Both the position numbers and the translations under genes were made by a program. From assembly GCF_011397635.1 (NCBI RefSeq), contig NC_064769.1, forward strand, positions 21,159,207 to 21,223,206: a stretch of DNA of 64,000 nucleotides. The letters are read 5' to 3'. Below are positions 25,401 to 35,226 of this stretch, in pieces. The notes beneath the pieces were generated by a model. That model was not told the DNA's origin and made no database searches. It worked only from the letters and a program-made list of their open reading frames with translations. Source of the stretch: Epinephelus fuscoguttatus (Eukaryota > Chordata > Actinopteri > Perciformes > Serranidae). The stretch's first letter is position 1, and each line of letters starts with the position of its first letter.

Positions 25401-26971
25401 CTGGCAGGTCAGCAGCACTTCGTCCCCCTCTTCAACCTTCTGAATGTGTTTAGTCACATTTTTATAAGGTGCTGGAGGAGAATCAGACAAGAAGAATATG
25501 CAATAAGTACCTTGTTTTAACTGCTGATTGAATGTTAAACTGCATGTCGTTGTCTCAGTGCCTGTGCTCTGTCTGCAATGCAATAAAGTCTAATGAGTCC
25601 TATCGAATCTGATCCATGAGAATCTCAGGATTATGATCAAGACATCTTGCATGATTAGAAGAAGATCTCGAGGAAAGTTTATATGAGCCAAAAGCATTTT
25701 TTAATATATTGAGTAATATTGGTGTTAGTTTCATTTTCACAATGACTGCTGCGCTGGCTGCCCAGAAATGACCACAGGCTATGGCCCATCCTTCCCAGAA
25801 CAAAGCCCCTGGAGTCTTCCCCTTTTAAAGACCTAATATATTATAGTGCTACACTGTCACAGACTCTTACCTGTAACAGACAAAGTTATGGTTTTATAAT
25901 CGGCTCCTTCTTTTGTCTGCACCAAACACTGGTAGTTGCCGGAGTCATTTATCCTGAGCTTGGAGATCTGTGAAGTGACAAAAGAAGACAGTAGTGTCTT
26001 GGTTTAAACTAAAAATCATGAATGAAAATCATAAATTCAGTTGCGTAGTCCCACTTTTGCTATCTCCAACACTTATTTCTAGCACATCTCTTTGTTTATT
26101 GTTGTGCTTTAGACAAACACTACTGTCTCTGTCTCTATTTGGCAGTGATACCTGAGTATCTGGTACTGTGAACACAGAGAATAATGGGGAGATAAATATG
26201 ATACTCTTGAGGTAAGCAGTGCAGTTTTTATGCCATCCTGTGTGTGGGGAATGTGAGCCTTGGTAATTCCTGACAGCATGAAAAGGAGCTGGCAAGGGTG
26301 CCCAGTAGCTAAGTAGGTAAAGCAGGCGCCCATGTACAAAGGCAATGGCCCTTTGCTGTGTGTCATCCCTTCTCTTTCATGCCTAAAACTGTCCTCTCCA
26401 GTAAAGGCAAAAAAAAATCGTAACAAAAAAAAAAAAAAGGGGGGTGAGGTAAGCGAGTAAGTTAACCACATCACTTCATAGGAAATTTGACAGGAAATAA
26501 CCCATAACAAATTCTATGTGAACCTGAAGACATCACTGCCAGTACTGACCTCTAACTTGGCCCAGCCGTCCTGCAGGTCATCAGTGAGAAGCCTGACTCG
26601 GCCCACATAGTCTGGATCCCGGGACGCCAGGTTCTCCCTCCAGTCGTCCATCCGGTAAACATCCCGAACCAAGCCGTTGCCGATCCAGTGCCAGGTCACC
26701 TTCAAGTCAGCAAGAGGACTTGATAGTTTGGGCTGAAACCTGCAGCCCATCACAACAGCTCCCCCGAAATCCGACTTGTACGTGGTTTGCTCTGCCTCAA
26801 CAGTGAACAACACTGCAGGGGGATAACACAGAGTAATATCAGGATTAACACAGTCATGACATGTGTCTGTTGTACATTTCACACCACATACCTGAAAGAG
26901 AGATTCTACCACATACCTGAGAGGGACGGCTGAAGCATGATCTGCAAAACTAGAATAAAGGCCCAGTCCAT
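15979..26971 (-). CDS. cd274: PD-L1 (CD274) orthologue with a C-terminal intracellular NACHT-like NTPase domain
   Basis: Eight coding exons: 26917-26971, 26550-26812, 25871-25967, 25205-25471, 22769-22888, 18857-18907, 18095-18221, 15979-16468. All have consensus AG/GT borders; phases chain without conflict (1470 nt, 489 aa plus stop). Order: signal peptide 1-18, IgV about 19-138 (Cys pair in VMGCRF and YQCLV), IgC about 139-227 (LLTCQSEGYP, NYTCTF), TM about 241-261, RRRRK, linker 268-335, P-loop domain 336-489. The GADYK motif in the last V strand is shared with mammalian PD-L1, where it contacts PD-1. N-glycosylation sequons include NVT, NST and NYT. Family role: T-cell inhibition through PD-1. 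The tail lacks mammalian PD-L1 tail motifs and carries Walker A GPPESGKTT (349-357) and Walker B LLLLDG (429-434). Orthology is supported by divergent plgrkt next door. The fusion is read from splice logic only; separate or alternative transcripts remain possible. Confidence 0.85.
18095..18221 (-). other. cd274: CD274 cytoplasmic linker exon (phase 1 to 2)
   Basis: Bounded by GTCTGCAG and GTGAGT. Encodes residues about 285-326 (GCVEEKNLEVFLKAHYSDSF and onward), predicted helical and immediately N-terminal to the P-loop domain. No family recognised. If the donor is not used, the frame hits TGA inside the GTGAGT itself, giving a tail ending HHKLQNK. Confidence 0.65.
18857..18907 (-). other. cd274: CD274 short cytoplasmic exon (51 bp, symmetric 1-1)
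   Basis: Bounded by TTCCATCAG and GTAAGT. Encodes LHKNKDIAEETTIFNV between the membrane and the linker exon. Because it is phase-symmetric it could be skipped without a frameshift. No known motif. Confidence 0.6.
19750..20780. mobile_element. Repeat unit carrying a broken gene fragment
   Basis: Starts near AAAGGGCCAGTGTGTAAAAT, a common teleost repeat edge, and ends near CAAGGCCCTTGCTATATA, next to a short (TA)n. It lies in an intron of CD274 on the opposite strand to the fragment it contains. Boundaries are approximate. Confidence 0.4.
20261..20549 (+). pseudogene. P2X7-ballast-like gene fragment, frameshifted
   Basis: A first-exon-like stretch opens MDDFERDFEECSC from ATG 20,261, then shifts frame, after which the other frame reads DPEPYLFEPEHTDEELH and ends near a GTAAGT donor at about 20,550. 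Acidic PEPYLFEPE-type openings followed by a cysteine-rich domain are common in dispersed fish genes annotated as P2X7-intracellular-domain-like. The cysteine-rich part is not seen here. With a frameshift and TE surroundings it is likely dead. Family call from memory, moderate at best. Confidence 0.35.
22769..22888 (-). other. cd274: CD274 transmembrane exon
   Basis: Encodes a short stalk, a hydrophobic segment of about 21 residues (AVFIVLSIGVVMVVIIVAVL) and a YRRRRK stop-transfer. Phase 1 to 1, bounded by TTTTCACAG and GTAACC. Intron retention here would add about 60 codons of unrelated tail before a stop. Confidence 0.8.
23723..24530. mobile_element. Two adjoining MITE-like repeats in the CD274 intron
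   Basis: 23,723-23,936 has AAAGGTCCAGTGTGCAGGAT, CCAGTGTTTGGTTTGTC and AGATATAAACAGCTCATTC, phrases of a very common teleost MITE (also around 36,300 and 37,210-37,318). It runs straight into a second repeat starting GGGTGCTTTCACACCTGCCC and extending to about 24,530. Neither codes. Confidence 0.55.
25205..25471 (-). other. cd274: CD274 IgC-type exon
   Basis: Phase 1-1, as usual for Ig domain exons. Contains DEVLLTCQSEGYP, a Trp in VRWQDG, a FKVTSQIRV strand and NNYTCTF; closely matches the layout of the PD-L1/PD-L2 membrane-proximal domain. Confidence 0.85.
25871..26812 (-). other. cd274: CD274 IgV domain, split over two exons
   Basis: Exon 26550-26812 runs from VLFTVEAEQTT to GWAKLE. Exon 25871-25967 supplies ISKLRINDSGNYQCLVQ, then GADYKTITLSV. 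The first Cys (VMGCRF) and second Cys (YQC) lie in different exons. Phase is 0 at the internal intron. Mammalian CD274 keeps the V domain in one exon as far as I recall. Confidence 0.8.
26296..26440 (+). repeat. tRNA-derived SINE copy 1 (diverged)
   Basis: Shares AAAGCAGGCGCC, CATGTACAA and the pyrimidine-rich 3' part with the copies at 27,529-27,718 and 62,527-62,720, and ends in a poly-A run. The promoter boxes are degraded. Confidence 0.55.
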
Positions 26972-27111
26972 TGACACCTAAGGAAGAGACAAAAAGGAGT
27001 TGCACTGATGTTAATATGTTTTTTTGTTCGTGTTACAGAGAAGCATGAGTCATTTTACTGGAGAAGGCCAGATGTGAATTCCACAGCCACAGCTAGCTCG
27101 ATTTAACTTAC

Positions 27112-27120
27112 TTCAACACT
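27112..27120 (-). other. Possible 9-nt microexon in the CD274 5' UTR
   Basis: On the minus strand TTTTTTTTCTGCAG is followed by nine bases and then a perfect GTAAGT. Both splice sites look strong, but they are so close together that use as an exon is uncertain. Confidence 0.2.
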
Positions 27121-27528
27121 CTGCAGAAAAAAAACACATGACTCTGAGACAAGAGAAACACATCATCGCATCAAAACATCACATGTAGGTGAGATATACA
27201 TTTTTATTTCCTAATTTCAGCATGACTCAGCTCTGCAAAACATTTTACTTCCCTCTTGGCTTATTCTTGATAAAGAACTAAAAATAGTACAAAAGATGCT
27301 ATTGGTTGTCCCTGTTGACTCTGGAGCTGTGTCAACACACACACACTCCCAAAGCAGATGTTTTTCTCAGAATAGATTTCATCCGACAGCAAATATGCTT
27401 CAGTAGAACATATTAAGTCAGACACACATGAAACACGTAGAAATCAGGGTGCACTTTTAGTAATCCTTTTAGAATGAAATTCTACCTACAAATCTAGTTT
27501 TAGTCACTTGCACCATATCACGCAGATC

Positions 27529-27718
27529 TTTTTTTTTAAAGATATTTTTTGGACCATTTTGCCTTTAATGGACAGAACAGGTAAGTGTGAAGGGGGGAGG
27601 GAGAGAGAGAGAGACAGACATGCAGCAAAGGGCCACAGGCTGGATTTGAACCCGGGCCGCTGCAGCAACAGCCTTGTACATGGGGCGCCTGCTCTACCAC
27701 TAAGCCACCGACGCCCCA
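27529..27718 (-). repeat. tRNA-derived SINE copy 2
   Basis: On the minus strand it reads GGCGTCGGTGGCTTAGTGGT followed by AGAGCAGGCGCC (tRNA-like A box) and CGGGTTCAAATCC (B box), then a non-tRNA body and a T/A-rich tail at the left. Lies upstream of the CD274 start codon, in the first intron. Confidence 0.75.
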
Positions 27719-27720
27719 TC

Positions 27721-29160
27721 ACACAGATCTAAATGCAAATAATCTGTGAGATGGAAATGACAAATGAAGCTCAGCGTAAGTTCAATCAGGAAGACCTTTC
27801 TCGTGCTCACCCTTTCACATTTTTCTCCATCCCAATCTCCACTACTCCCTCTAATCAGCTGTCTATGGGTGTTCACTCCTCTAGTTGTCCCATCACACTT
27901 TGCCACGATCTCACAGCCAATCAGGATGCCACTGCAAAATTTTAAATCTGCTCTCTCCTCTGCTGCTGTTAGCCATCATTTTAGGCAGAATCTTTGCACC
28001 CTCCTCCACCCCGGTCACCTCCAGCCATCGTATCCAGAGTCCAGGACAAGCTCTCAGAGATTCATTCCTCTACTCATCCAGATCATCGGCACTTCTCCAT
28101 CTTCCTCTCATCTCATCTTCACCACCTCTACCACCACCAGTGTCTAGACCCCAGGGGAGTTCCCTATTCAACTATGGATTTATCACTCTCCTTAAATCAC
28201 ACCATCTCTACGGGGTCTAATCGCCAAAGACTTTCCACATTCTTATTCATTCGTTCACATGTTGATAAATATTCTTTTACCATAAAAATGTGTCTCTCCT
28301 GATTGAGCTGCAGTTTGGCAGAACATTTATGCCTTTGAATGTGGGTGAGCTGCCATTGCTTCGAGGGAATTCTGCCCATTTTCAGAATTCATACATATTC
28401 TAACATACACATTATAGTCTAAGGCAGTCCAAAAAACTATTAGTAAACAGGTACAACTCTCTCCTGAATCCCAAAACCAGAGTGCTAAAACTCAAACTTG
28501 TGCTGTATCAAATACAAACTCTGGAGCTGCTTTACTGACAATGAATGGTGAAACGTGTTCTAGACGACACTGAGGGCACCCAGGGGAATGTTCTGAGTAC
28601 ACAGGAATATTTTCTGTTTCACAGCTGAGAACACTACAATAGAGTAAAACTCATTTGGGTACAAAAACAGAAACCAAACATTCTGTGGTGCATAAAATCA
28701 GGCTCCCATTCAATGTCTGGAGAGCAGCTCTGGAATTTGTACCCTGTGACCACACTTCTGTGGCTTGTGGCTCTTTGACAGAGAGCAGCTTATGTTCACA
28801 AATATTAATTGGAGTTTCTTCAGCCATGGAAATAACATATTGGAATTCTTAATTTAGTTAGTTTTAAGTTTGTTACAAAAGCCTGTTATGAGCATGTTTA
28901 CTATTGTTAAGATAACTGTACTGGTTGTCAGGCTACGCATTCAAACACTTGGCAAAACAGTGATATATTAACATAAAAACGTACATTTGTAAAACCACAT
29001 AAATTATACAAAATTAAAAGAAAAAGTAATTAAATGCTCACAAATAAACATCTACTTCCAACATTGATAGCATAGCCAATAAAAATAATTATAATAGGAA
29101 ACAGGTATAAAAGCTGTGTAAATGCTGCTGTTAACAGTCCGTGATAGCCCATTTTCTTAC
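27721..29160. other. CD274 first intron, part
   Basis: Mostly unique sequence. 28,434-28,640 carries a copy of a repeat (ACCAGAGTGCTAAAACTCAA) that recurs inverted at about 31,990-32,075 inside another MITE. Confidence 0.4.
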
Positions 29161-29260
29161 CTGGAGGTCATGCAACAGCTGGATATATTTTCATCTGGTG
29201 TTTCCTTCTTCCTTCGGCTCTGATCTGAGCGCTCTGCCTCTCCTCTACTGTTTATGACTG
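29161..29260 (-). promoter_or_regulatory. Probable CD274 5' UTR exon with an upstream ATG
   Basis: Ends with CCTCCAG and a GTAAGA donor; the right-hand limit is a guess because no TATA box is obvious. Joined to the exon at 26,917-26,977, an ATG at 29,171 opens a 12-codon frame in another phase that overlaps the true start and ends at TAG. Such an overlapping uORF could lower PD-L1 translation. A (CA)n run at about 29,291-29,319 lies just upstream. Confidence 0.45.
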
Positions 29261-29290
29261 TCCTTACCACATGCACACGCCCCCCCTCTC

Positions 29291-29319
<29 letters not shown>

Positions 29320-29321
<2 letters not shown>

Positions 29322-30760
29322 ACGTTTGCACTACAAATATTCTCTTATCTCACTCACCTAAACCTCTGCGAAGTTATGTTTTATCCTCAAATTTAGGAGT
29401 TCAGCTCAAGTTTGTCAGACTTTTTGACTCCAACAACCGAGGAAGATTCTGATTTTTTTTATCCCCATGTTGTTAATACTACGTGTGCTATAAAAACATA
29501 CTGTAAACGTCATTGCATCCTGCTATTTTACAACCCCTTACCGAGGAAACAGGTCTAGGCTACTACTTTTCTAATAACAAAGCAGCGCGTCATATCCCAG
29601 GAAGGGTTTCACAACATAACGAGGCTACAAGGAAGTATGAGTGCGCGCCGTTTACAGTAAGAAAGAAGTCCTGGGTGTCTTATCTGATAACTACAAGTTT
29701 ACAATACCTTAAACATTAACAAAAGCCTCATGTCTGCAGAGCGCCACCTTCAACCTGTAAACTTTATTGACAAGTGTTTGTTTGTTTGTGTGTCTGCTGC
29801 GCGTGCCAACAAATAATAAACAATAAGAGACGTTCAAGAGTTGTTTGATAATCAAATTGATCAGAGTCTGCGAGATGTGTTGGGTGGCGTCTGTGTGTTT
29901 TTTCCTCTCTTTCTGTTTCTGTCTCTGTGATCATCAGTTCCCTCGCGGGGGTCCCTGTGACGTCACGTGTACAGTACAGCAGTATGTTTGTAGACTTTAC
30001 AGTTTCCACTTTCACACGGCTCAGCTGTTTTACAGTTCAGTGAGATGTATTTATGTCATTTAGGCTACAGTAACCGCCAAAGCTTTGACAAATCAGTCCG
30101 GTAGAAGAAGTGTTTACATCCTGTATTTAAGTAAACGGTATCCATGTGGGCTATATGCAAAAAAGCTGCTACAAGTACTTAAAATGACACATGCATTTGA
30201 ATCAAAATGTACTTAAAGTGTCAAAAGTAAGTACTTATCATTCAGCAGAATGGCCCCAATCTATTACTGGATTATAATTACTCAGTGTTGGGAAGATTAT
30301 TTTTGAAATGTAGCAGTAACAGATTATTAGTTAGCCCTACAAAAATGTAATAATCATAAGTGCTATATCGTATGCAACTGTACGCACTGCCTACGATATA
30401 GCATTTATGATTACCATGACCTGGATAACCGAGAATCTTCAACAAAAAATGTATAAGTAATTTAACTGTTTTAATCACTGTATCAAAGTACTCTGATTAC
30501 ATTTGATTACTTTTTTTTTTTTTTTACCACTTTTCTAACTTATCTTGTATATTTGTATATTTTGCCAGATGTTTAATACTCTCTTGTTTTTAAAACTGAA
30601 CCCACGGAGTGACCCTGGCCTGGAAAACCCACTGGTTGTTCTGGTTGCTCTGGTTGTTACTGGCTGTGAACGTGAAATTGTTCTGTACCGTACATAGTGT
30701 TGCTTAATTTGAAACATTCTCTGGCACAAGAATTTCCTTCAGATTAAATAAAGCTCTGTT
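29320..30760. other. Intergenic, CD274 upstream region
   Basis: No exon seen. 30,000-30,015 reads on the minus strand GTGAAAGTGGAAACT, a partial match to an interferon-stimulated response element, about 0.8 kb upstream of the probable first exon. 30,360-30,415 holds an inverted repeat around GCTATATCGTA and TACGATATAGC. Confidence 0.3.
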
Positions 30761-30762
30761 AA

Positions 30763-31420
30763 ACTGAACTGAACTGAACTAAACTGAGCTCAACTGAACT
30801 GAACTGAACTGAACTGAACTGAATTGACTTGAACTGGGACGGTCATGGTGAAAATGGAGCTGAGCCAGAAGGCGAAGCTTTCGACTTACTGGTCCATCTA
30901 CATCCCCACCCTCGCCTATGGTCATGAGTTCTGGGTAGTGACTGAAAGAATGAGATTGTGGATACAAGAGGCCGATATCAGTTTCCTCCGTGGGGTGTCT
31001 GGGCTCAGCCTTACAGACAGGGTGAGGAGCTCAGACATCCCGAAGGAGAGTTGCTTCTCCTTCGTAGTAGTGAAAGGGTCAGTTGAGGTGGTTCGGGCAT
31101 CTAATCAGGATGCCTCCTGGGCGCCTCCCGTTGGAGGTGTTTCGGGCACGTCCCACTGATAGGAGGCCCCGGGGCAGAACCAGAACATGCTGGAGGGATT
31201 ACATATCTCATCTGGCCTGGGAACACCTTGGGGTCCCCCAGGAGGAGCTGGAAAGTGTTGCTGGGGAGAGGGACATCTGGGGTGCTTTGCTCGGTCTGCT
31301 GCCCCCGCGACTCAGCCCCAGATAAACAGATGAAAATGGATGGATGGATGGATGGATGGATGAATTGAATTGAATTGAACTGAACTGAACTGAATTGAGC
31401 AACAAATGTTTTAAGCTGGG
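30763..31420. repeat. (AACTG)n microsatellite interrupted by a LINE
   Basis: AACTG pentamers, with AATTG variants, run 30,763-30,838 and resume at about 31,363-31,398. The Rex3-like fragment sits between them. Confidence 0.7.
30839..31358 (+). mobile_element. Rex3-like (RTE clade) retrotransposon 3' fragment
   Basis: Two overlapping + frames together cover the end of a reverse transcriptase ORF: LSTYWSIYIPTLAYGHEFWV, FLRGVSGLSLTDRVRSSDI, then after a frameshift RWFGHLIRMPPGRLPLEVFR and RDYISHLAWEHLGVPQEELE to a stop. It ends in a (GGAT)n/(GATG)n tail at 31,336-31,358, the signature tail of Rex3. 5'-truncated and frameshifted, so inactive. Confidence 0.75.
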
Positions 31421-31618
31421 CAATGAAGCTGAAAAGCCCTAAACACATATGTGCATAAGTTTCTGCTGACCTGCATTATTCAGAAACATATACTAAAGAA
31501 GTAGCCTAATTCCTGCTTTGGGATGAGGAATGCGATTTAATTACATAACTCTGTTACATGTAACTAGTTCCTTCACAACACTGTAAGCCTACTGATGTGT
31601 AAACATGTAAGAGGTATG

Positions 31619-32166
31619 TTAAAGAGGAACACCACCTAAATTAAGAATTCCAGTATGTTTAAATGGTAAATGAACTGCACTTGTACAGCGCCCCTCTAGT
31701 CTTCTGACCACTCAAGCCACTTTTAACACCACATGTCACATTCACCCATTCACACACACACACTCACACACTGGTGGCTGAGGCTACCATACATGGTGCC
31801 ACCTGCCACCATTCACATACACTCACACGCCGATTGAACAGCCATCAGGAGCCATTTGGGGTTCAGTATCTTGCCCAAGGATGCTTCCACATGTGGACTG
31901 GAGGAGCCAGGGATTGAACTGGCAACTCGCTCATATGTACTCATATACTCAGATCGTTCCCCTGGCTGCTCTCAGTGTCATCTGTAACACCTTTTCTAAT
32001 TCATCATCTATGGAGCATACCCTATGACATCGCAATTTTGAGTTTTAGCACTCTGGTTTTTGGATTTGGGAGAGAGTTGTTAATGATAACTAATATTTTT
32101 TCACTGTCTTTGACCATCTGAATAATAGGTGTGAATTTTGAAAATGGGTGTAGTTCCCCTTTAAGG
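31619..32166. mobile_element. MITE with a SINE-like repeat inserted
   Basis: Imperfect terminal inverted repeats TTAAAGAGGAACACCACC (31,619) and GGTGTAGTTCCCCTTTAA (to about 32,165). A related fragment lies inverted at 28,434-28,510. The interval 31,661-31,965 is a second repeat inserted in it. Confidence 0.55.
31661..31965 (+). repeat. Dispersed SINE-like repeat, copy 2
   Basis: Shares GCACTTGTACAGCGC, CACATTCACCCATTCACACA and ACTGGTGGCTGAGGCTACCA with 13,341-13,556. Extends further than that copy, with TTGGGGTTCAGTATCTTGCC and AGCCAGGGATTGAACTGGCA. Confidence 0.6.
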
Positions 32167-32169
32167 TTG

Positions 32170-33345
32170 AAACTGGTTAAGGTGGAGTTGTAATGACTTT
32201 ATAGACTGTTGGGCAGATTAATCTGTACAAGTGCAGTGTATTTACAAACTAATGTTCTGTAGACTATATAAAATTTTATTCTGCTAAGTTATAATTAACC
32301 ATAGCTGGTGAATGAAAAAGTACTTTGAAAGTAGTGGAAAAGACTAAGTATTAAGTAGAAGAAAATGAAGATACTCAAGTGCAGTTACCACAAAATTGGA
32401 CACAGACACACACATAAGTACATGCTCTCAGTTTTTTCCACCCTTGACAAAGAAACACTGCTACTATTACCACTTGGCTGCCACTACAGTCTCGTAAATA
32501 AACTGGAATTTTCAGTTGGTGTTGATGTGTAAATGATGCTCCAACAACACAGAGATCCATGTCCACACAAATCAACACACATCATTTGGGAAAGCTGGCA
32601 AATTCTGACGCAACATATCTTTTACATAACATTTCCATCACCAATTATGGGCCAGGTGGAATTCCCATACTCAAGGCGACAGGCATCCAATGATTTCTGT
32701 CTGTCCCATGCACAGTATGACTGTATCAAATTTTTCTGTGGGATTCCCATCAACACTTATAAGCTCCCTCGTGTTGTACGTGGTCACACACAAAATTTGC
32801 AACATGGCAATTTTATAGTGGCTCAAGTCTGATGTTATCAATGTTTTTGCGACTAGGGAGTTTATTTTTGTGGCATTTCCACCGTTTTAAAAAACCCTTA
32901 GGAAATCTGAACTTGTAATGGTCTGTGCTACTCAGATTACTCTAAGATAAAGCAGGTAAAACACCTGAAGGAAAGGTTTGTGACAAAGATCTTGTGTAAA
33001 CAGGTTTGTTTTTTCCTGTGCCCTCCAGCAGTGGTTAATGTCTTATTAGATAAAGGCAGTGGTAAATCATTCAATAGGCCTATGTACAGTACCGTAGGGG
33101 GTGTACTGATAGGGTGTAACCAGGAAGTAAAAAAATATGCCATGAGTCTGGCTTTAAAGATTGTACTTAAATCTGAGTAAATGTGTAAAAAAAAATTTTC
33201 TTCAGTCAATTATGGTGTTAAAAATGGAAGAATAAATTAAAATGCAAGGCCTTCAACACAAATACTGTATTCTGTGGTGCTGTGGCCTGTATGTGCTGTT
33301 GAAGGAGTGTTCGTAGGATGATTCATGTATGTTTTGAATCTGAGG
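32170..33345. other. Gene-free intergenic stretch
   Basis: No exon or named repeat recognised. Confidence 0.45.
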
Positions 33346-33349
33346 AAAA

Positions 33350-34240
33350 TAAGACGTTACTTGCCCAGGAACATACAGTTTGGCCAGGAGTTCCCAAAGC
33401 TGTTGTAATGCGTTGATGACAAAAGATAGCTTGGCTTGATATGTATCACTGCAGCTTGAATATTTTCTCTTTGATAAATCCACCTTTTAAGTAAACCCAG
33501 TTGTGCAAGGTCTATCCATTCTTTCATTATCTATATCCACCCATCCTGTGCTGGGTGCTGGAGCCTATAACAGGTCAGCATTTACATAAAAGTCTTCCGG
33601 TTTAAAACTTTTTTGTCTGTAACAGCTACAGAGATTATTCGCCCAGAAAGGTGACATTTGGCCAGGAGTTCCCAAAACTGTTGTAATGCGTAGATGATCA
33701 AAGATAGCTTGGCTTGATATGCATCACTGCAGCATGAATATTTTCATTTTAAAAAGTCACGTCAGCACAAACGCAAAAGCAGCTTGGGGTGCTAACTTGG
33801 TATTTTCACAAGTATTAAGGACCCCAATAGTGCAAAGTCCATCCATTCTTTCTGTGCTGGGTGCAGTATTTAAATAAAATCTTTCAGTTTTAAATGTTTT
33901 TTTTTTTTGTCTTAAACAGCTATGGAGATGGAAAATCAGGCGTTATTTGTCCAGGAAGGTGACATTTGGACAGGAATTCCCAAAGCTATTGTGATGACAA
34001 AAGATAGCTTGGCTTGATATGTATCACTGCAACATGAAAATTTTCACTTTGACAAGTCATGTCAGAACAAATTAAAAGCAGGGATGGTAACTTTCCCACA
34101 AAGATATTGTAGTATATTCACACGTATGAAGGACCCCAGTTGTGTAAAGTCCATCTATATCCACTTACCACGTGCTGGGTGGTGGAGCCTATACCAGGTC
34201 TTACAGTTTTCAACTTTTTTTGTCTGTAACAGCTCAGATA
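33350..34240. repeat. Threefold degenerate tandem repeat, unit about 280-310 bp
   Basis: Three units begin near 33,379, 33,658 and 33,966, each with a GGCCAGGAGTTCCCAAA-like phrase, AAAGATAGCTTGGCTTGATA, TATCACTGCA, and later a GTGCTGGGTG phrase and GTCTGTAACAGCT. Unit length drifts and indels are frequent. Non-coding in all frames. Function unknown. Confidence 0.75.
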
Positions 34241-34373
34241 TATATTTTGCAAAATAATCTATGTATCCATCTAAACTATATATTTTAAAAACATTATTTA
34301 ATGTTAAATAACTCCTTATTATAAAGTAAGTGAAAAGATATTGTCTTTTCTTGGCAACCCCTTGGTCAAAACT

Positions 34374-34427
<54 letters not shown>
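34374..34427. repeat. (TATC)n microsatellite
   Basis: About 13 near-perfect tetranucleotide copies. Confidence 0.9.
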
Positions 34428-35089
34428 ACTTTAAAGTTAGTGAAAAGTTTTTTTTTGTTGACCTCTTCCCATGACCTAGGGGTCCGTTGAAATCCAAACT
34501 TTGAATCTGCATGGTTCTGAATTAATCTGCAGGAAGTCCTCCTGATTTTGTGACAAATACATGTGTGAACAAATGCAAAAAGAGCCACTGACTGTAAAAT
34601 AATTTATTACTGAATTAGACCATGGATAAGCCCCAAAACACCAGCAGAGGGAGTCATTTCTCATTTGACGACACTGGGACCATAGACTGCACATAGAAAG
34701 CAGTACCATTACACTATACTTTTTTTTTTTTTAACGCAAGCAGCATGCGTAAACTGTGTTCTCAACCTCTATGTTCTCAGACTAAATATTTAAGTCATTC
34801 AAAGCAGACACGTGTTGCTGAATTTCTTTAAATGAATGCCTTTGAATCATAAATGTGACTTGTCCCTGATGAAATATCACCATGATATGTGTTTTCCTAT
34901 ACATATACATATACAATTACTTATATTCGTGGTAGACTGTCATTATGGTTAAAATTTCCCCCTATAATATTATTTTTTAACATTTGGAATGCACCCTTCA
35001 TGTTTAGGATTGCGACACATGCTCTTCGTTTTATTTTGAAAGTCTAACCGGAAGTGCGCTGTTTATTTATACCAACTGATGACAGTACG

Positions 35090-35226
35090 ACAGACAGGAA
35101 GTCAGTTAGTTCTGAGGCGGTGTACACATTTTTGATTTCATGTCATGTCCTTGAAAGACCTGTCAGTACCGCTGTTGTGACGAGTATCATTTCATTATTT
35201 AGCTAACCGTCGTCAAAGTATATTAG
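35090..35226 (+). promoter_or_regulatory. plgrkt: Probable plgrkt 5' UTR exon
   Basis: Ends at ATATTAG before a GTATGT donor. The next acceptor (GTGTCTTTAG at 35,662) leads into 21 nt of leader and a Kozak-like GCCACCATGG start at 35,684. The left limit is not determined. Confidence 0.45.

Noticed and set aside
26880-26916. Alternative donor for the CD274 signal exon at the second ACATACCTGA copy (26,886-26,894)
   Set aside because: The CCACATACCTGA word is duplicated, so a second GTATGT exists 25 bp on, but using it would shift the frame into the IgV exon.
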